A stretch of DNA of 64,000 nt from Alphaproteobacteria bacterium (GCA_900768185.1 CAAGCB010000004.1:112753-176752); one strand, 5' to 3'; positions 1-7,876 are shown, counted from the first letter of the stretch. Made by a program: numbers and translations. Notes: a model not told the origin generated them from the letters alone.

Positions 1-241
1 TCACCAAAAGCGTGTCAATCAGCGGTTTGACGACGATAACGCTTTTATCGCGGTACTTTTCAACCGCCTGCTCTGTCATCGCCAGCCGGTCTTCAAGACT
101 GAAAAGCGAATTTTTATGCTGATTGACGGCGACGCCGATAACCAGCTTGTCAACCAAGCCCGCCGCGCGTTCAACCAAATTCATGTGACCATAGGTAATC
201 GGGTCGAACGTCCCCGGATAAACACCAATCCGCTCACGCAT
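1..241 (-). CDS. coaD: Phosphopantetheine adenylyltransferase, N-terminal part
   Basis: This is the first 80 codons of a gene that runs off the left edge of the window. The translation begins MRERIGVYPGTFDPITYGHM and continues NLVERAAGLVDKLVIGVAVN. It contains the nucleotidyltransferase motif TYGHMNL, the CoaD form of (T/H)xGH, right after the YPGTFDP strand. CoaD transfers AMP from ATP to 4'-phosphopantetheine, the penultimate step of coenzyme A synthesis, in the cytoplasm. Its ATG overlaps the gyrA stop by 8 bp (234-241), so the two genes are probably translationally coupled. The ribosome-binding site must lie inside the gyrA coding end. The identification is firm, but the C-terminal half cannot be judged. 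Confidence 0.93.
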   Translation of the reverse strand, partial: MRERIGVYPGTFDPITYGHMNLVERAAGLVDKLVIGVAVNQHKNSLFSLEDRLAMTEQAVEKYRDKSVIVVKPLIDTLLV

Positions 242-3014
242 CGGTGTTCTCCGTCATTTCTTTTGCGTCAATCGATTCCGCCGAATTTTCGCTTTCGGGC
301 GCATCTTCGGCATTATCCGGTGTTTCAAGCGATTCCTCGTCATCGTAATCTTCGATACAAGTTGCGGAAACAACGTGTTCGGCATCGTTCAAGCGGAACA
401 TGATTACGCCCATCGTATTGCGTCCGGCGATGCGAACGTCTTTGATCGGCATGCGAATCAACTTGCCGGCATCGGTCACAAGCATGACATGCGCCATATC
501 GGTCACGGGGAACGAGGCGACGACACAGTCTTTGCGTTTTGTGTTGTCGATATTCGTGACGCCCTGCCCGCCGCGCCCCGTAATGCGGTATTCGTAGGCG
601 GAAGTGCGCTTGCCGTAGCCGCTGTCGGTAACGGTCAGGATAAATTCCTCTTCTTCCTGCATCTTTTTAAATTCATCGTCGGACAGCGTCAGCGTGGTGG
701 ACGATTCAATGTCGTCGGTTGTCGAACCGTCGTCGTTTTCATCGGAACGGCGCAAAGCTTTTGCCATTTTCAGATAGGCATACCGTTTTTCCATATCGGC
801 TTCGGTATGGCGCAGAACGGACATTGAAATCACTTCGTCATTTGCGCCCAAGCGAATGCCGCGAACGCCCGTCGACGTGCGTCCCGAAAAAACACGAACT
901 TCGGAAACGGGGAATCGAATGGATTTGCCCGCTTTCGCCGCCAACAAAACGTCCTGTTCGTCGGTGCAGATTTTGACATCGATCAAGGTGTCGCCTTCGT
1001 CCAGTTTCATTGCGATTTTACCGTTGGCTTTGACGTCAACGAAATCGGACAGTTTATTACGGCGGACGTTGCCTGAACGGGTCGCGAACATCACGTCCAG
1101 ATTTTCGCATTCGGTTTCGTTTTCCGGCAGCTGCATAATCGTGGTAATGCGTTCGTCCTGTTTTAGCGGCAACAAATTGATCAAAGCTTTCCCCGTTGAT
1201 TGCGGAGAACCGATCGGCAGGCGATAAACTTTCATTTTATAAACCAGTCCCGCGTTCGAGAAGAACAGAACCGGCGTGTGCGTGCTGGCGACAAACAGAT
1301 TGGTGATGTAATCTTCTTCGTGCGTATTCATGCCCGTGCGACCTTTGCCGCCGCGTTTTTGCGCGCGATAGGCGGATAACGGAACGCGCTTGATGTAGCC
1401 CGTGTTTGTCACGGTCACGACCATGTCTTCGCGCTGAATCAGATCTTCGATATCGTGTTCGAATTCGACTTCTTCAATCGTGGTGCGGCGCGGAGTGGCG
1501 AATTCCTCTTTCACGGCGATAAATTCGTCGCGCATAATGCCGTACAGCTTTTCACGCGAAGCCAAAATGGACAACAGTTCCTTGATCAAGGAACCCAATT
1601 CTCGCAATTCGTTGTGAATCTTGTCGCGTTCCAAGCCCGTCAAACGATGCAAACGCAAATCCAAAATCGCGTCAGCCTGCTTGTCGGACAGCATGCACAT
1701 GCCGTCGACGGCTTCGTATTCGGGATCGTCGATCAAATCGATCAGCGGCACGATTTCGCGCGCGTTCCAAGACCGTTTCATCAACTCTTCTTTAGCGGCG
1801 GGACGGTTCGGCGCTTTGCGAATCAATTCAATGACGGGATCGAGGTTTTCGACAGCCAAAGCCAAACCGACCAACAAATGCGCGCGGTCACGGGCTTTGC
1901 CCAAATCAAAAATCGTTCTGCGGCGAATGACTTCTTCACGGAAAGAAATGAACGCGGCAATCATTTCGCGCAGGTTCATCAGTTGCGGACGACCGGCGTT
2001 CAGCGCAATCATATTCGCGCCGAAACTGGTCTGCAACGCCGTATAGCGGAACAGTTGGTTCAAAATGATTTCGGGGTGGAAATCGCGTTTGACTTCAATC
2101 ACGACGCGAATTCCCTGACGATCCGTTTCGTCGCGGACGTCGGCGATGCCTTCGATCACCTTGTCGCGCACCAGTTCCGCGATGCGGGAAATCGTGGCGG
2201 CTTTGTTCACCTGATAAGGAATTTCCGTCACGATGATCGCCCAGCGGTCTTTGCGGATTTCCTCGATGTGCGTTTTGGCGCGCATCACGATGGATCCCCT
2301 GCCCGTCAGTTCGGTCGAACGCGATCCGGATCGCCCTAAAATCAAGCCGCCCGTCGGAAAATCGGGTCCCGGAACAATGGACAGCAGTTCTTCGTCCGTA
2401 ACGTCGGGATTGTCAACCATGGCAATCGCGGCATCAATGACTTCGCCGGGATTGTGGGGCGGAATGTTTGTCGCCATGCCGACGGCGATGCCCCCCGCTC
2501 CGTTAACAAGAATATTCGGAAAACGCGCGGGCAAAACGACCGGTTCCCGTACCGTTTCGTCATAGTTCGGCATAAAGTTGACGGTATCTTTGTCAATATC
2601 GTCCAACAGATTGTGCGATGCCGGAGCCAAACGCGCTTCGGTGTAACGCATGGCGGCGGGAGGATCGCCGTCAATGGAACCGAAATTCCCCTGCGACGAA
2701 ATCAGCGGAACGCTCATGGAAAAATCCTGCGCCATACGCACCATGGCGTCGTAAATCGCCGCGTCGCCGTGGGGGTGGTATTTCCCCATCACGTCACCGA
2801 CGATGCGGGCGGATTTTCTGAACGGTTTGTTATAATCGTAACCGCTTTCGTGCATCGCGTACAAGATGCGGCGATGCACGGGTTTCAGCCCGTCGCGAAC
2901 ATCGGGCAAGGCGCGCGACACGATAACGCTCATCGCATAGTCCAGATAGGACCGTCTCATTTCTTCTTCGATACCGACAACGACGGTAGAAGAATCGTTC
3001 ACAGTATTTTCCAC
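234..3014 (-). CDS. gyrA: DNA gyrase subunit A
   Basis: The protein is 926 aa, slightly longer than the roughly 875 aa of E. coli GyrA. GyrA breaks and rejoins DNA in the GyrA2B2 enzyme that introduces negative supercoils. The winged-helix domain carries the catalytic tyrosine in AAMRYTEARL (Tyr124). The C-terminal beta-pinwheel has the GyrA box in KRGGKGR, needed for DNA wrapping. A charged insert (about residues 735-775, Asp/Glu/Ser rich) between pinwheel blades accounts for much of the extra length. The quinolone-resistance region reads HPHGDAAIYD, so the residue matching E. coli Ser83 is alanine (Ala85), while the Asp87 equivalent is kept. The start MENTVNDSS fits the family. ssb lies upstream on the same strand and coaD overlaps downstream. 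Confidence 0.98.
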   Translation of the reverse strand: MENTVNDSSTVVVGIEEEMRRSYLDYAMSVIVSRALPDVRDGLKPVHRRILYAMHESGYDYNKPFRKSARIVGDVMGKYHPHGDAAIYDAMVRMAQDFSMSVPLISSQGNFGSIDGDPPAAMRYTEARLAPASHNLLDDIDKDTVNFMPNYDETVREPVVLPARFPNILVNGAGGIAVGMATNIPPHNPGEVIDAAIAMVDNPDVTDEELLSIVPGPDFPTGGLILGRSGSRSTELTGRGSIVMRAKTHIEEIRKDRWAIIVTEIPYQVNKAATISRIAELVRDKVIEGIADVRDETDRQGIRVVIEVKRDFHPEIILNQLFRYTALQTSFGANMIALNAGRPQLMNLREMIAAFISFREEVIRRRTIFDLGKARDRAHLLVGLALAVENLDPVIELIRKAPNRPAAKEELMKRSWNAREIVPLIDLIDDPEYEAVDGMCMLSDKQADAILDLRLHRLTGLERDKIHNELRELGSLIKELLSILASREKLYGIMRDEFIAVKEEFATPRRTTIEEVEFEHDIEDLIQREDMVVTVTNTGYIKRVPLSAYRAQKRGGKGRTGMNTHEEDYITNLFVASTHTPVLFFSNAGLVYKMKVYRLPIGSPQSTGKALINLLPLKQDERITTIMQLPENETECENLDVMFATRSGNVRRNKLSDFVDVKANGKIAMKLDEGDTLIDVKICTDEQDVLLAAKAGKSIRFPVSEVRVFSGRTSTGVRGIRLGANDEVISMSVLRHTEADMEKRYAYLKMAKALRRSDENDDGSTTDDIESSTTLTLSDDEFKKMQEEEEFILTVTDSGYGKRTSAYEYRITGRGGQGVTNIDNTKRKDCVVASFPVTDMAHVMLVTDAGKLIRMPIKDVRIAGRNTMGVIMFRLNDAEHVVSATCIEDYDDEESLETPDNAEDAPESENSAESIDAKEMTENTDA

Positions 3015-3061
3015 AGCGTCAATCCTGTTTAAATTGAAGGAAAGTTTTTAAAATCAGCCGA

Positions 3062-3538
3062 TCAGAACGGAATTTCGTCGTCAAAACCGCCGTTATCGGC
3101 AGGTTTCGTATCCCAACCGGACGAAGCGGACGGCGCGTCAAAGCCCGCGGAAGCTCCGCCGAAAGAGGAATCGGACGAAGAACCGCCGCGGCTGTCCAAC
3201 AAGGTCATTTCACCGCTGTAATTTCCCAAAACGACTTCGGTCGTGTATTTTTCGACGCCGTTTCCGTCAGTGTATTTGCGGGTTTGAAGCGATCCTTCGA
3301 CATACAGTTTCGTCCCCTTTTTCACATAGCGTTCGGCAATTCCCGCCAATCCGGCGTTAAAGATGACGACGCGGTGCCATTCCGTTTTTTCTTTGCGTTC
3401 CCCGCTGTTTTTATCTTTCCATGTGTCGGACGTGGCGATCGTCAGGTTGACGATTTTTCTGCCGTCCGCCGATTGACGGATTTCGGGGTCTTTGCCGACG
3501 TTGCCGATTAAGATGACCTTGTTAACGCTTCCAGCCAT
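3062..3538 (-). CDS. ssb: Single-stranded DNA-binding protein
   Basis: The 158-aa protein begins MAGSVNKVILIGNVGKDPEI, a standard SSB start. It has the OB-fold strands (residues 5-105, including WKDKNSGERKEKTEWHRVV), a Gly/Ser/Asp-rich linker and the acidic tail DDEIPF. The tail is the docking site for partner proteins such as RecG, PriA and RecQ. SSB coats single-stranded DNA during replication, repair and recombination. A ribosome-binding site AGGAT lies just upstream of the ATG. It sits 47 bp upstream of gyrA on the same strand and may be co-transcribed with it. Confidence 0.97.
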   Translation of the reverse strand: MAGSVNKVILIGNVGKDPEIRQSADGRKIVNLTIATSDTWKDKNSGERKEKTEWHRVVIFNAGLAGIAERYVKKGTKLYVEGSLQTRKYTDGNGVEKYTTEVVLGNYSGEMTLLDSRGGSSSDSSFGGASAGFDAPSASSGWDTKPADNGGFDDEIPF

Positions 3539-3834
3539 AATGATATCCTATTCTATTAAGAGGGTCGAAAAGTTATCCCTTTTTACACCGATTGCCCGCG
3601 AAAGGAAAGCTTTTCTTTTCACACCGCCTGCCAAAAAGCATTTTTTTATGTTTTTCAACATGATTTAAGCTGTTTTGAAATGCTTGCTTTACCATGTTAA
3701 AGTGGGATAAGCGCTTTCGGCGGCGACTGTTCCCTCTTGTCATATAAACAAAGTCAATTTTACCTTGACTTTTCGGCGGCGAAGATTTTTTATACACCCT
3801 CAGTTAGGTTTAAAGCTTTCAGAAAGGAAAAATA
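3539..3834. other. Intergenic region between ssb and the acetate-CoA ligase gene
   Basis: About 296 bp of AT-rich sequence lie between two divergent genes, so it should hold promoters for both. The right half contains a plausible promoter and an inverted repeat, listed separately. A minus-strand reading frame of 74 codons here (3573-3797) has no convincing ribosome-binding site or recognisable content and is not called. No RNA gene is seen. Confidence 0.6.
3750..3796 (+). promoter_or_regulatory. Probable promoter with an overlapping operator-like inverted repeat
   Basis: TTGACT (3765-3770) makes a good -35 box. It is followed after 18-20 bp by an AT-rich -10 candidate at 3789-3796 (TTTATACA). 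A perfect 8-bp inverted repeat AAAGTCAA (3750-3757) and TTGACTTT (3765-3772), 7 bp apart, covers the -35 box. Such an arrangement would let a dimeric regulator block or assist RNA polymerase. The promoter is about 40 bp upstream of the acetate-CoA ligase start. The regulator is unknown. Confidence 0.5.
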
Positions 3835-5916
3835 ATGTCTTTAAGCACATTCTTTAACCCCCGTTCCGTCGCCGTAGTCGGTGTTTCCGCCGATGAATCG
3901 AAGCTGGGCGCGGTCGTTTTCAAAAACTTGATCGAAGCCGGATTTGAAGGAACGCTGTACGGTGTCAACCCGAAACTGGCGGGACAGGAATTGAAAGGCA
4001 AAAAATGTTTTGCTTCCGTCCGCGACATTCCCGAACCCGTCGATCTGGTCGTCTTGCTGGTTCCCGCGCGTTTCTGCGAAGCCGCCGTTGACGACGCGAT
4101 CGCGAACGGCGCGAAGAATGTCAGCATCATCACCGCGGGTTTCGGCGAAGCGGGACACAAGGATTTGGAAATGAGCATCGCCAAAAAATGTTTGGACGCG
4201 GGCATCAACCTGCTGGGACCGAACTGCTTGGGACATATTTCCACGTTTGACAAACTGAACGCCAGCTTTGCGCCGTGCTTCCCCCTGCAGGGTAACGTCG
4301 CCTTTATTTCGCAGTCGGGCGCGTACTGCTCGGCGATTTTGGACTGGGCGGAAGAAAAAGGCATCGGTTTTTCGCACTTCATTTCCATCGGCAACAAAGC
4401 CGACTTGAACGAAGCGTCCCTGCTGGAAGCCATTCAGCACGACGAAAACACAAAAGCGTTCGTTTTCTATCTGGAAGGATTGAAAAAGGGTCAGGAATTC
4501 CTGCGCGTTTTGAAAGAAGTCAGCAAAACGAAACCCTGCGTCATCATGGAACCGGGCAAATCCTCCAAAGCGCAGGCGGCGAGCTTGTCCCACACGGGGT
4601 CGTTGGCTCCGAACTATCGCGTTTTGGAAATCGCTTTGCAGCGCAGCGGCGCGATTCAGGTCTATACGACGCGTGAACTGTTCGGCGCGCTGGAATTGTT
4701 GCAGCACGTCAACCACACGGACTTTTCGGGTTCCGTCGGCATTCTGACGAACGCGGGCGGCGTCGGTGTTCTGTCTTCCGACCTGTGCGAAGAAGCGCAT
4801 TTGGATTTGGCGCGTCCGTCCGAAGCCACGATTGAAAAACTGCGCGCGGTTCTGACGGCGGAAGCGTCCGTCGGCAATCCGATTGACGTTGTCGGCGACG
4901 CAAAAGCCGACCGTTATGAAAACGCTCTGCGCGTTTTGTGCGAATCCGGCGAATACAAGAACATCATCGTTCTGTTGACCCCGCAGATGTCCACGGAACC
5001 CACGGAAACCGCCGAAGCCGTCGTCAAATTGGCGAAAGAATACAAAAACGTCAACATCTTCTGTTCGTTCATCGGCGGTCAGCGCGTCCGCGAAGCCGTC
5101 AACCTGCTGAAAGCGGCGAACGTCTTGGCGTACGACTACCCGACGGACTGCATCCGTTTGCTGGGATTGATGAAAGCGCAGATGGCGTTCAAGGGCATGC
5201 CCGAAGTCAAAGCCGAATTGCGCGAAGTCCCCGCCGAAATCCGCGAAGACGTCAAAAAAGCGGTCGCCGACGGTCTGGCCTCCCTGCCCCAGTCCACGAT
5301 GAACAAAATCATGGACCATTACGGCATCGACTATCCGAAATGCGGCAACTTCACCGACAAAGCGGAAGCTCTGGCTTTCTGCAAAAAGCTGTTCCCCGCT
5401 CCCGTCGTGTTGAAACTGTCCGCTCCGGACGCTTTGCATAAAACGGAAATGAAGGGTATTTACCTGAACATTGACGACGAAGCGAAGTTCAACGCCGCGT
5501 TTGACGAACTGACTGCGACGATTGCCAAATTCCAGCTGAAGAACGCCAGCGTTCTGATTCAGGAAATGATTGTCAAAGCCACCGAAACGATTATCGGCGT
5601 GAATTCCGACAAAAACTTCGGTCGCGTGATGATTTTCGGCACGGGCGGCATCTATACGGAAGTTATGCGCGACACCACGATGCGCATTTTGCCCGCGAAC
5701 GACTTTGACGCGATGATCAAAGAAACCAAAGTCGGCACGATTTTGAACGGCGTCCGCGGCGAAGAACCCAAAGCGGTAGGACCTTTGGCGGAAACGCTGA
5801 AGAAAGTTCAGGAATTGGTTTTGGAAATCCCCGAAATCAAATCCATCGACGGCAACCCCGTTTTGGTCACCAAAGACCGCGCGGTTGTCGTGGACTTCAA
5901 GATGTTGCTGAAATAA
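3835..5916 (+). CDS. Acetate-CoA ligase (ADP-forming), fused alpha and beta subunits
   Basis: The 693-aa protein has the fused order of ADP-forming acyl-CoA synthetases. A CoA-binding Rossmann domain begins MSLSTFFNPRSVAVVGVSAD (about residues 5-130). Succinyl-CoA ligase-like domains follow (about 150-450) with the phosphorylated histidine in AASLSHTGSL. An ATP-grasp domain is at the C-terminus (about 470-690), with LIQEMI and GTGGIYTEV. The enzyme converts acetyl-CoA, ADP and phosphate to acetate, CoA and ATP, and can work on other acyl-CoAs. Together with the PFOR gene at 47.1 kb this suggests ATP recovery during fermentation. The ribosome-binding site is AAAGGAAA, before the ATG at 3835. 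It is monocistronic, with a strong terminator right after it. The substrate is inferred, and propionyl-CoA or a lysine acetyltransferase role for this fold are less likely alternatives. Confidence 0.88.
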   Translation: MSLSTFFNPRSVAVVGVSADESKLGAVVFKNLIEAGFEGTLYGVNPKLAGQELKGKKCFASVRDIPEPVDLVVLLVPARFCEAAVDDAIANGAKNVSIITAGFGEAGHKDLEMSIAKKCLDAGINLLGPNCLGHISTFDKLNASFAPCFPLQGNVAFISQSGAYCSAILDWAEEKGIGFSHFISIGNKADLNEASLLEAIQHDENTKAFVFYLEGLKKGQEFLRVLKEVSKTKPCVIMEPGKSSKAQAASLSHTGSLAPNYRVLEIALQRSGAIQVYTTRELFGALELLQHVNHTDFSGSVGILTNAGGVGVLSSDLCEEAHLDLARPSEATIEKLRAVLTAEASVGNPIDVVGDAKADRYENALRVLCESGEYKNIIVLLTPQMSTEPTETAEAVVKLAKEYKNVNIFCSFIGGQRVREAVNLLKAANVLAYDYPTDCIRLLGLMKAQMAFKGMPEVKAELREVPAEIREDVKKAVADGLASLPQSTMNKIMDHYGIDYPKCGNFTDKAEALAFCKKLFPAPVVLKLSAPDALHKTEMKGIYLNIDDEAKFNAAFDELTATIAKFQLKNASVLIQEMIVKATETIIGVNSDKNFGRVMIFGTGGIYTEVMRDTTMRILPANDFDAMIKETKVGTILNGVRGEEPKAVGPLAETLKKVQELVLEIPEIKSIDGNPVLVTKDRAVVVDFKMLLK

Positions 5917-5936
5917 TCAGCACAAACGATTGCAAA

Positions 5937-5968
5937 AGAGCCGCTCAACCGAGCGGCTCTTTTTTTTT
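5937..5968 (+). terminator. Rho-independent terminator after the acetate-CoA ligase gene
   Basis: A perfect 10-bp stem, AGAGCCGCTC (5937-5946) and GAGCGGCTCT (5951-5960), has an AACC loop and is followed by eight T. It ends transcription of the ligase gene. Confidence 0.93.
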
Positions 5969-6170
5969 GCAGAAGCTGAATTATCCAAAAATTCAGTTGT
6001 CGCAAAATTTGCGACAACCGCCGCCGACGGCAAAACCAGACGCAGGTTCCGTTTTTCATCATCAAGCTGTCGAAAAAGCGACGAGCGAGTATAAAAAATA
6101 TCAAGCAAAAACGCTCAGTTCCGTTGAACGCGATTTCCTGTCCGCTTTAAAAGCGTTACCGAAAAAATAA
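5967..6170 (+). pseudogene. Possible gene remnant, RhuM-like C-terminal end
   Basis: A 67-codon frame begins inside the T-run of the preceding terminator and has no ribosome-binding site. It is unlikely to be an intact gene. Its last 30 residues (HHQAVEKATSEYKKYQAKTL, then SSVERDFLSALKAL) look like the end of RhuM-type accessory proteins, in which an 'EYxKY' helix and a short 'SxVExDFL' segment close the protein. The 5' part of such a gene is absent. I read it as the tail of a deleted accessory gene. The resemblance is from memory and is weak evidence. Confidence 0.25.
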
Positions 6171-6179
6171 ATACTGCCT

Positions 6180-6218
6180 AATACAAAAGAGCCGCTTAAA
6201 AGCGGATCTTTCTGTATT
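6180..6218. terminator. Bidirectional hairpin terminator
   Basis: A long imperfect stem pairs AATACAAAAGAGCCGCT on the left with AGCGGATCTTTCTGTATT on the right around a TAAA loop. A- and T-rich flanks make it usable in both directions. On the minus strand it overlaps the stop codon of the zinc-ribbon membrane protein gene. Confidence 0.7.
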
Positions 6219-6966
6219 AATTATTTGATAATTTTGTTATAATAGCAGTCATAATTGCCGCTGCAATTATAAGTAACGCACATCCGTCTTTAATCGAAAA
6301 TACTTCTGCATCCGCCTGTTTTTCAGCGTCTTCCAGATTTTCTTTATTTTCGTTCTTTTCATCAATAAACTCATCTTCTTCCTGTCTAAATTTTTCTCCC
6401 GGGAGAAACATAACATAGGCTGTGTAGAAAATAAAAACAATAATTCCGATCAATTTTATTCCATCTTCATCTCCATCCATTAAGATACCGCAAGTTGGCG
6501 GAATCAGCATTACCCAAAGAGAAACGCCTAAGTCTTTCAATCTTTTTACATACGAAGCGCATAACAACCAAACAAAGGCAATAAACCATGGAATTACAAT
6601 TATTTCAGATAACAGCTTGGAAATTCCGTAAAGAAAAACAGGAATTCCAGATGAAAGATAAATAATCAAACGCGCATAAAAAAATTCCAATCTGGAATAT
6701 GTTCCATTGAATAAAAAATATTCTTTAATGTCTTTTGAAAAGAATTTTTTGCACATTTTCTGAAAACTGACGTGTCCGTCAACGCAGTTTGAATAATCGT
6801 CATTTTCAGAATAAACAGAATTTTCAACACAATATTCTGTATTTTCTTCATTTGAAACAGCTTTGGCGATATCCTCTTCGTCATCTATAAAATTGACAGG
6901 ATTTCCGCAATACATACAGAATTTTGCATTGTTTTGAATCCGCTTCCCGCAGTTTGAACAAAACAC
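6217..6966 (-). CDS. Zinc-ribbon membrane protein with DUF805-like region
   Basis: The 249-aa protein begins MFCSNCGKRI and continues CMYCGNP, a four-cysteine zinc ribbon (Cys3, Cys6, Cys17 and Cys20). An acidic linker follows. A hydrophobic region of about four membrane segments (residues about 85-195) contains FLFNGTYSRLEFFYARL and VKRLKDLGVSLW, both typical of the DUF805 membrane family. A charged stretch (EEDEFIDEKNENKENLEDAE) leads to a last hydrophobic helix at the C-terminus. The function of DUF805 proteins is unknown. The gene is clearly more AT-rich than the surroundings, which suggests transfer. It starts 1 bp after the stop of the gene at 6968, so the two form a small operon. Confidence 0.7.
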   Translation of the reverse strand: MFCSNCGKRIQNNAKFCMYCGNPVNFIDDEEDIAKAVSNEENTEYCVENSVYSENDDYSNCVDGHVSFQKMCKKFFSKDIKEYFLFNGTYSRLEFFYARLIIYLSSGIPVFLYGISKLLSEIIVIPWFIAFVWLLCASYVKRLKDLGVSLWVMLIPPTCGILMDGDEDGIKLIGIIVFIFYTAYVMFLPGEKFRQEEDEFIDEKNENKENLEDAEKQADAEVFSIKDGCALLIIAAAIMTAIITKLSNN

Positions 6967-6967
6967 C

Positions 6968-7561
6968 TTATTTATCCTCTTTATTGCTTATCAGTTTAAT
7001 TTCTTCATTTTTGGGCAGAGCTTTCTTCTCTTTTTCATCGGGCGTCATTGCCGCACATAGTGTAGTTGCCGCTGTTATCGCTTGCGAAGCGGTTATTCCG
7101 GCCTGCATTCCCCCGCCCAAAGCCGCCAAGCCGCTGGTCGTCGCCGCCGCTCCTGCCGTTCCCGTTGCAGACAGCGCAGATGTCAACCCGGAAGCCGCCA
7201 CATTCCCAATGGCAAACCCCACAGCGGCTTTGCCAATAACTTTTCCGTATTTTTCGGCTGCAGTTATTGTTTCGGGTGAAGCATCGCACAATTCGCATAC
7301 TTTTTTTGTCACCCCACCCGTTATATCGCCCGCTAAGTTAACACCACCATCAATCACATCTTCCGCAAAATTAGATACAGGAACAGAAACATCATTTATC
7401 GCATCAGATATCTGATTACTGAATTTTTGAAGAGATTTTTTATTCTCCGGATTGTCTATGAAGTCCGCGGTTACATAACACACAGCTTTTTGTGCCGCAT
7501 CAACAGTGATACAGGACAATTTGATAAGATTTTTTGTTAATTTTCCGAACGTAAACGCCAT
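6968..7561 (-). CDS. Unknown Ala/Gly-rich hydrophobic protein
   Basis: I do not recognise this 197-aa protein. Residues 1-80 are mixed and fairly amphipathic. Residues about 100-170 are a long Ala/Gly/Thr-rich hydrophobic stretch (VGFAIGNVAASGLTSALSAT, GTAGAAATTSGLAALGGGMQ) with small residues at helix-packing intervals, like glycine-zipper membrane helices. The end is charged and lysine-rich. No signal peptide is clear. It lies directly upstream of, and almost touches, the zinc-ribbon/DUF805 gene, so the pair probably acts together in the membrane. Bacteriocin-like or pore-forming proteins share this composition, but no motif proves it. Its composition is less AT-rich than its partner's. Confidence 0.6.
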   Translation of the reverse strand: MAFTFGKLTKNLIKLSCITVDAAQKAVCYVTADFIDNPENKKSLQKFSNQISDAINDVSVPVSNFAEDVIDGGVNLAGDITGGVTKKVCELCDASPETITAAEKYGKVIGKAAVGFAIGNVAASGLTSALSATGTAGAAATTSGLAALGGGMQAGITASQAITAATTLCAAMTPDEKEKKALPKNEEIKLISNKEDK

Positions 7562-7577
7562 AACATACCCCTTTGCA

Positions 7578-7603
7578 AAAAAAAGACCGCCTTTTAAAAG
7601 CGG
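7578..7603 (-). terminator. Rho-independent terminator of the structured RNA
   Basis: Read on the minus strand, CCGCTTTT pairs with AAAAGGCGG and is followed by TCTTTTTTTT. It lies immediately after the closing helix of the structured RNA at 7602-7805 and just upstream of the Ala/Gly-rich protein gene. No protein gene upstream needs it, which supports an RNA gene. Confidence 0.8.
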
Positions 7604-7805
7604 CGCGGGGAGTTCGAAAAATCAACTGTTGCGGTGATCCTTTTGACCTTTAAAGCATACAGGGTACGCTTCTGAACATACGCCAAAAGCTCCCCGAACC
7701 CATAAGGAAATCGGGGATACAGTTCCGTTTTGCGAATACGCGAAACGGTTTCGATGCCATATCATAGCACCGGCAACAGTCAGAGCTTTTCGACGGCTCC
7801 GCGCC
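7602..7805 (-). ncRNA. Structured RNA, candidate 6S RNA
   Basis: On the minus strand the ends of this 204-nt stretch pair with each other. GGCGCGG at the 5' end pairs with CCGCGCC at the 3' end, CGAAAA with TTTTCG, and ACTGTTGC-CGGTG with CACCGCAACAGT. Inside this long helix is an unpaired region of about 20 nt on each side, then an apical part with further hairpins such as TCCCCGA/TCGGGGA and CCGTTT/AAACGG. A long closing helix, a large central bubble and an apical stem is the layout of 6S RNA, which mimics an open promoter and binds RNA polymerase. A promoter lies at 7846-7876 and a terminator directly follows. The structure is read directly; the 6S name is inference. Confidence 0.5.
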
Positions 7806-7845
7806 TCTTTTTCAGGCACTGGCGCGCAAACGTTCATTTGCACGC

Positions 7846-7876
7846 GTATAATCAGGATACGTTTTTATCCGCTCAA
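7846..7876 (-). promoter_or_regulatory. Candidate promoter of the structured RNA
   Basis: On the minus strand TTGAGC (7876-7871) and TTATAC (7851-7846) are separated by 19 bp, a little long. Transcription would begin near 7839, so the first 35 nt, which form a 9-bp hairpin (GCGTGCAAA with TTTGCGCGC), would precede the main folded part and may be processed off. Confidence 0.45.

Noticed and set aside
3573..3797. 74-codon minus-strand frame between ssb and the ligase gene
   Set aside because: It lacks a ribosome-binding site, is Lys/Arg/Phe rich from AT-rich DNA, and overlaps the promoter region.
3841..5439. 532-codon frame antisense to the acetate-CoA ligase gene
   Set aside because: Composition is dominated by Phe, Arg, Gln and Val, as expected for the shadow of the real gene; no start signal and no domain.
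7811..7840. Short frame GCA AAT GAA ... TGA resembling a tmRNA tag (ANERLRASA)
   Set aside because: It starts with Ala-Asn like many tags but no tRNA-like domain, T-arm or CCA end lies at the right place, and the resume codon would be buried in a hairpin.
7622..7843. 73-codon minus-strand frame covering the structured RNA
   Set aside because: It has no ribosome-binding site, and the base pairing across the segment explains the sequence better than a protein does.
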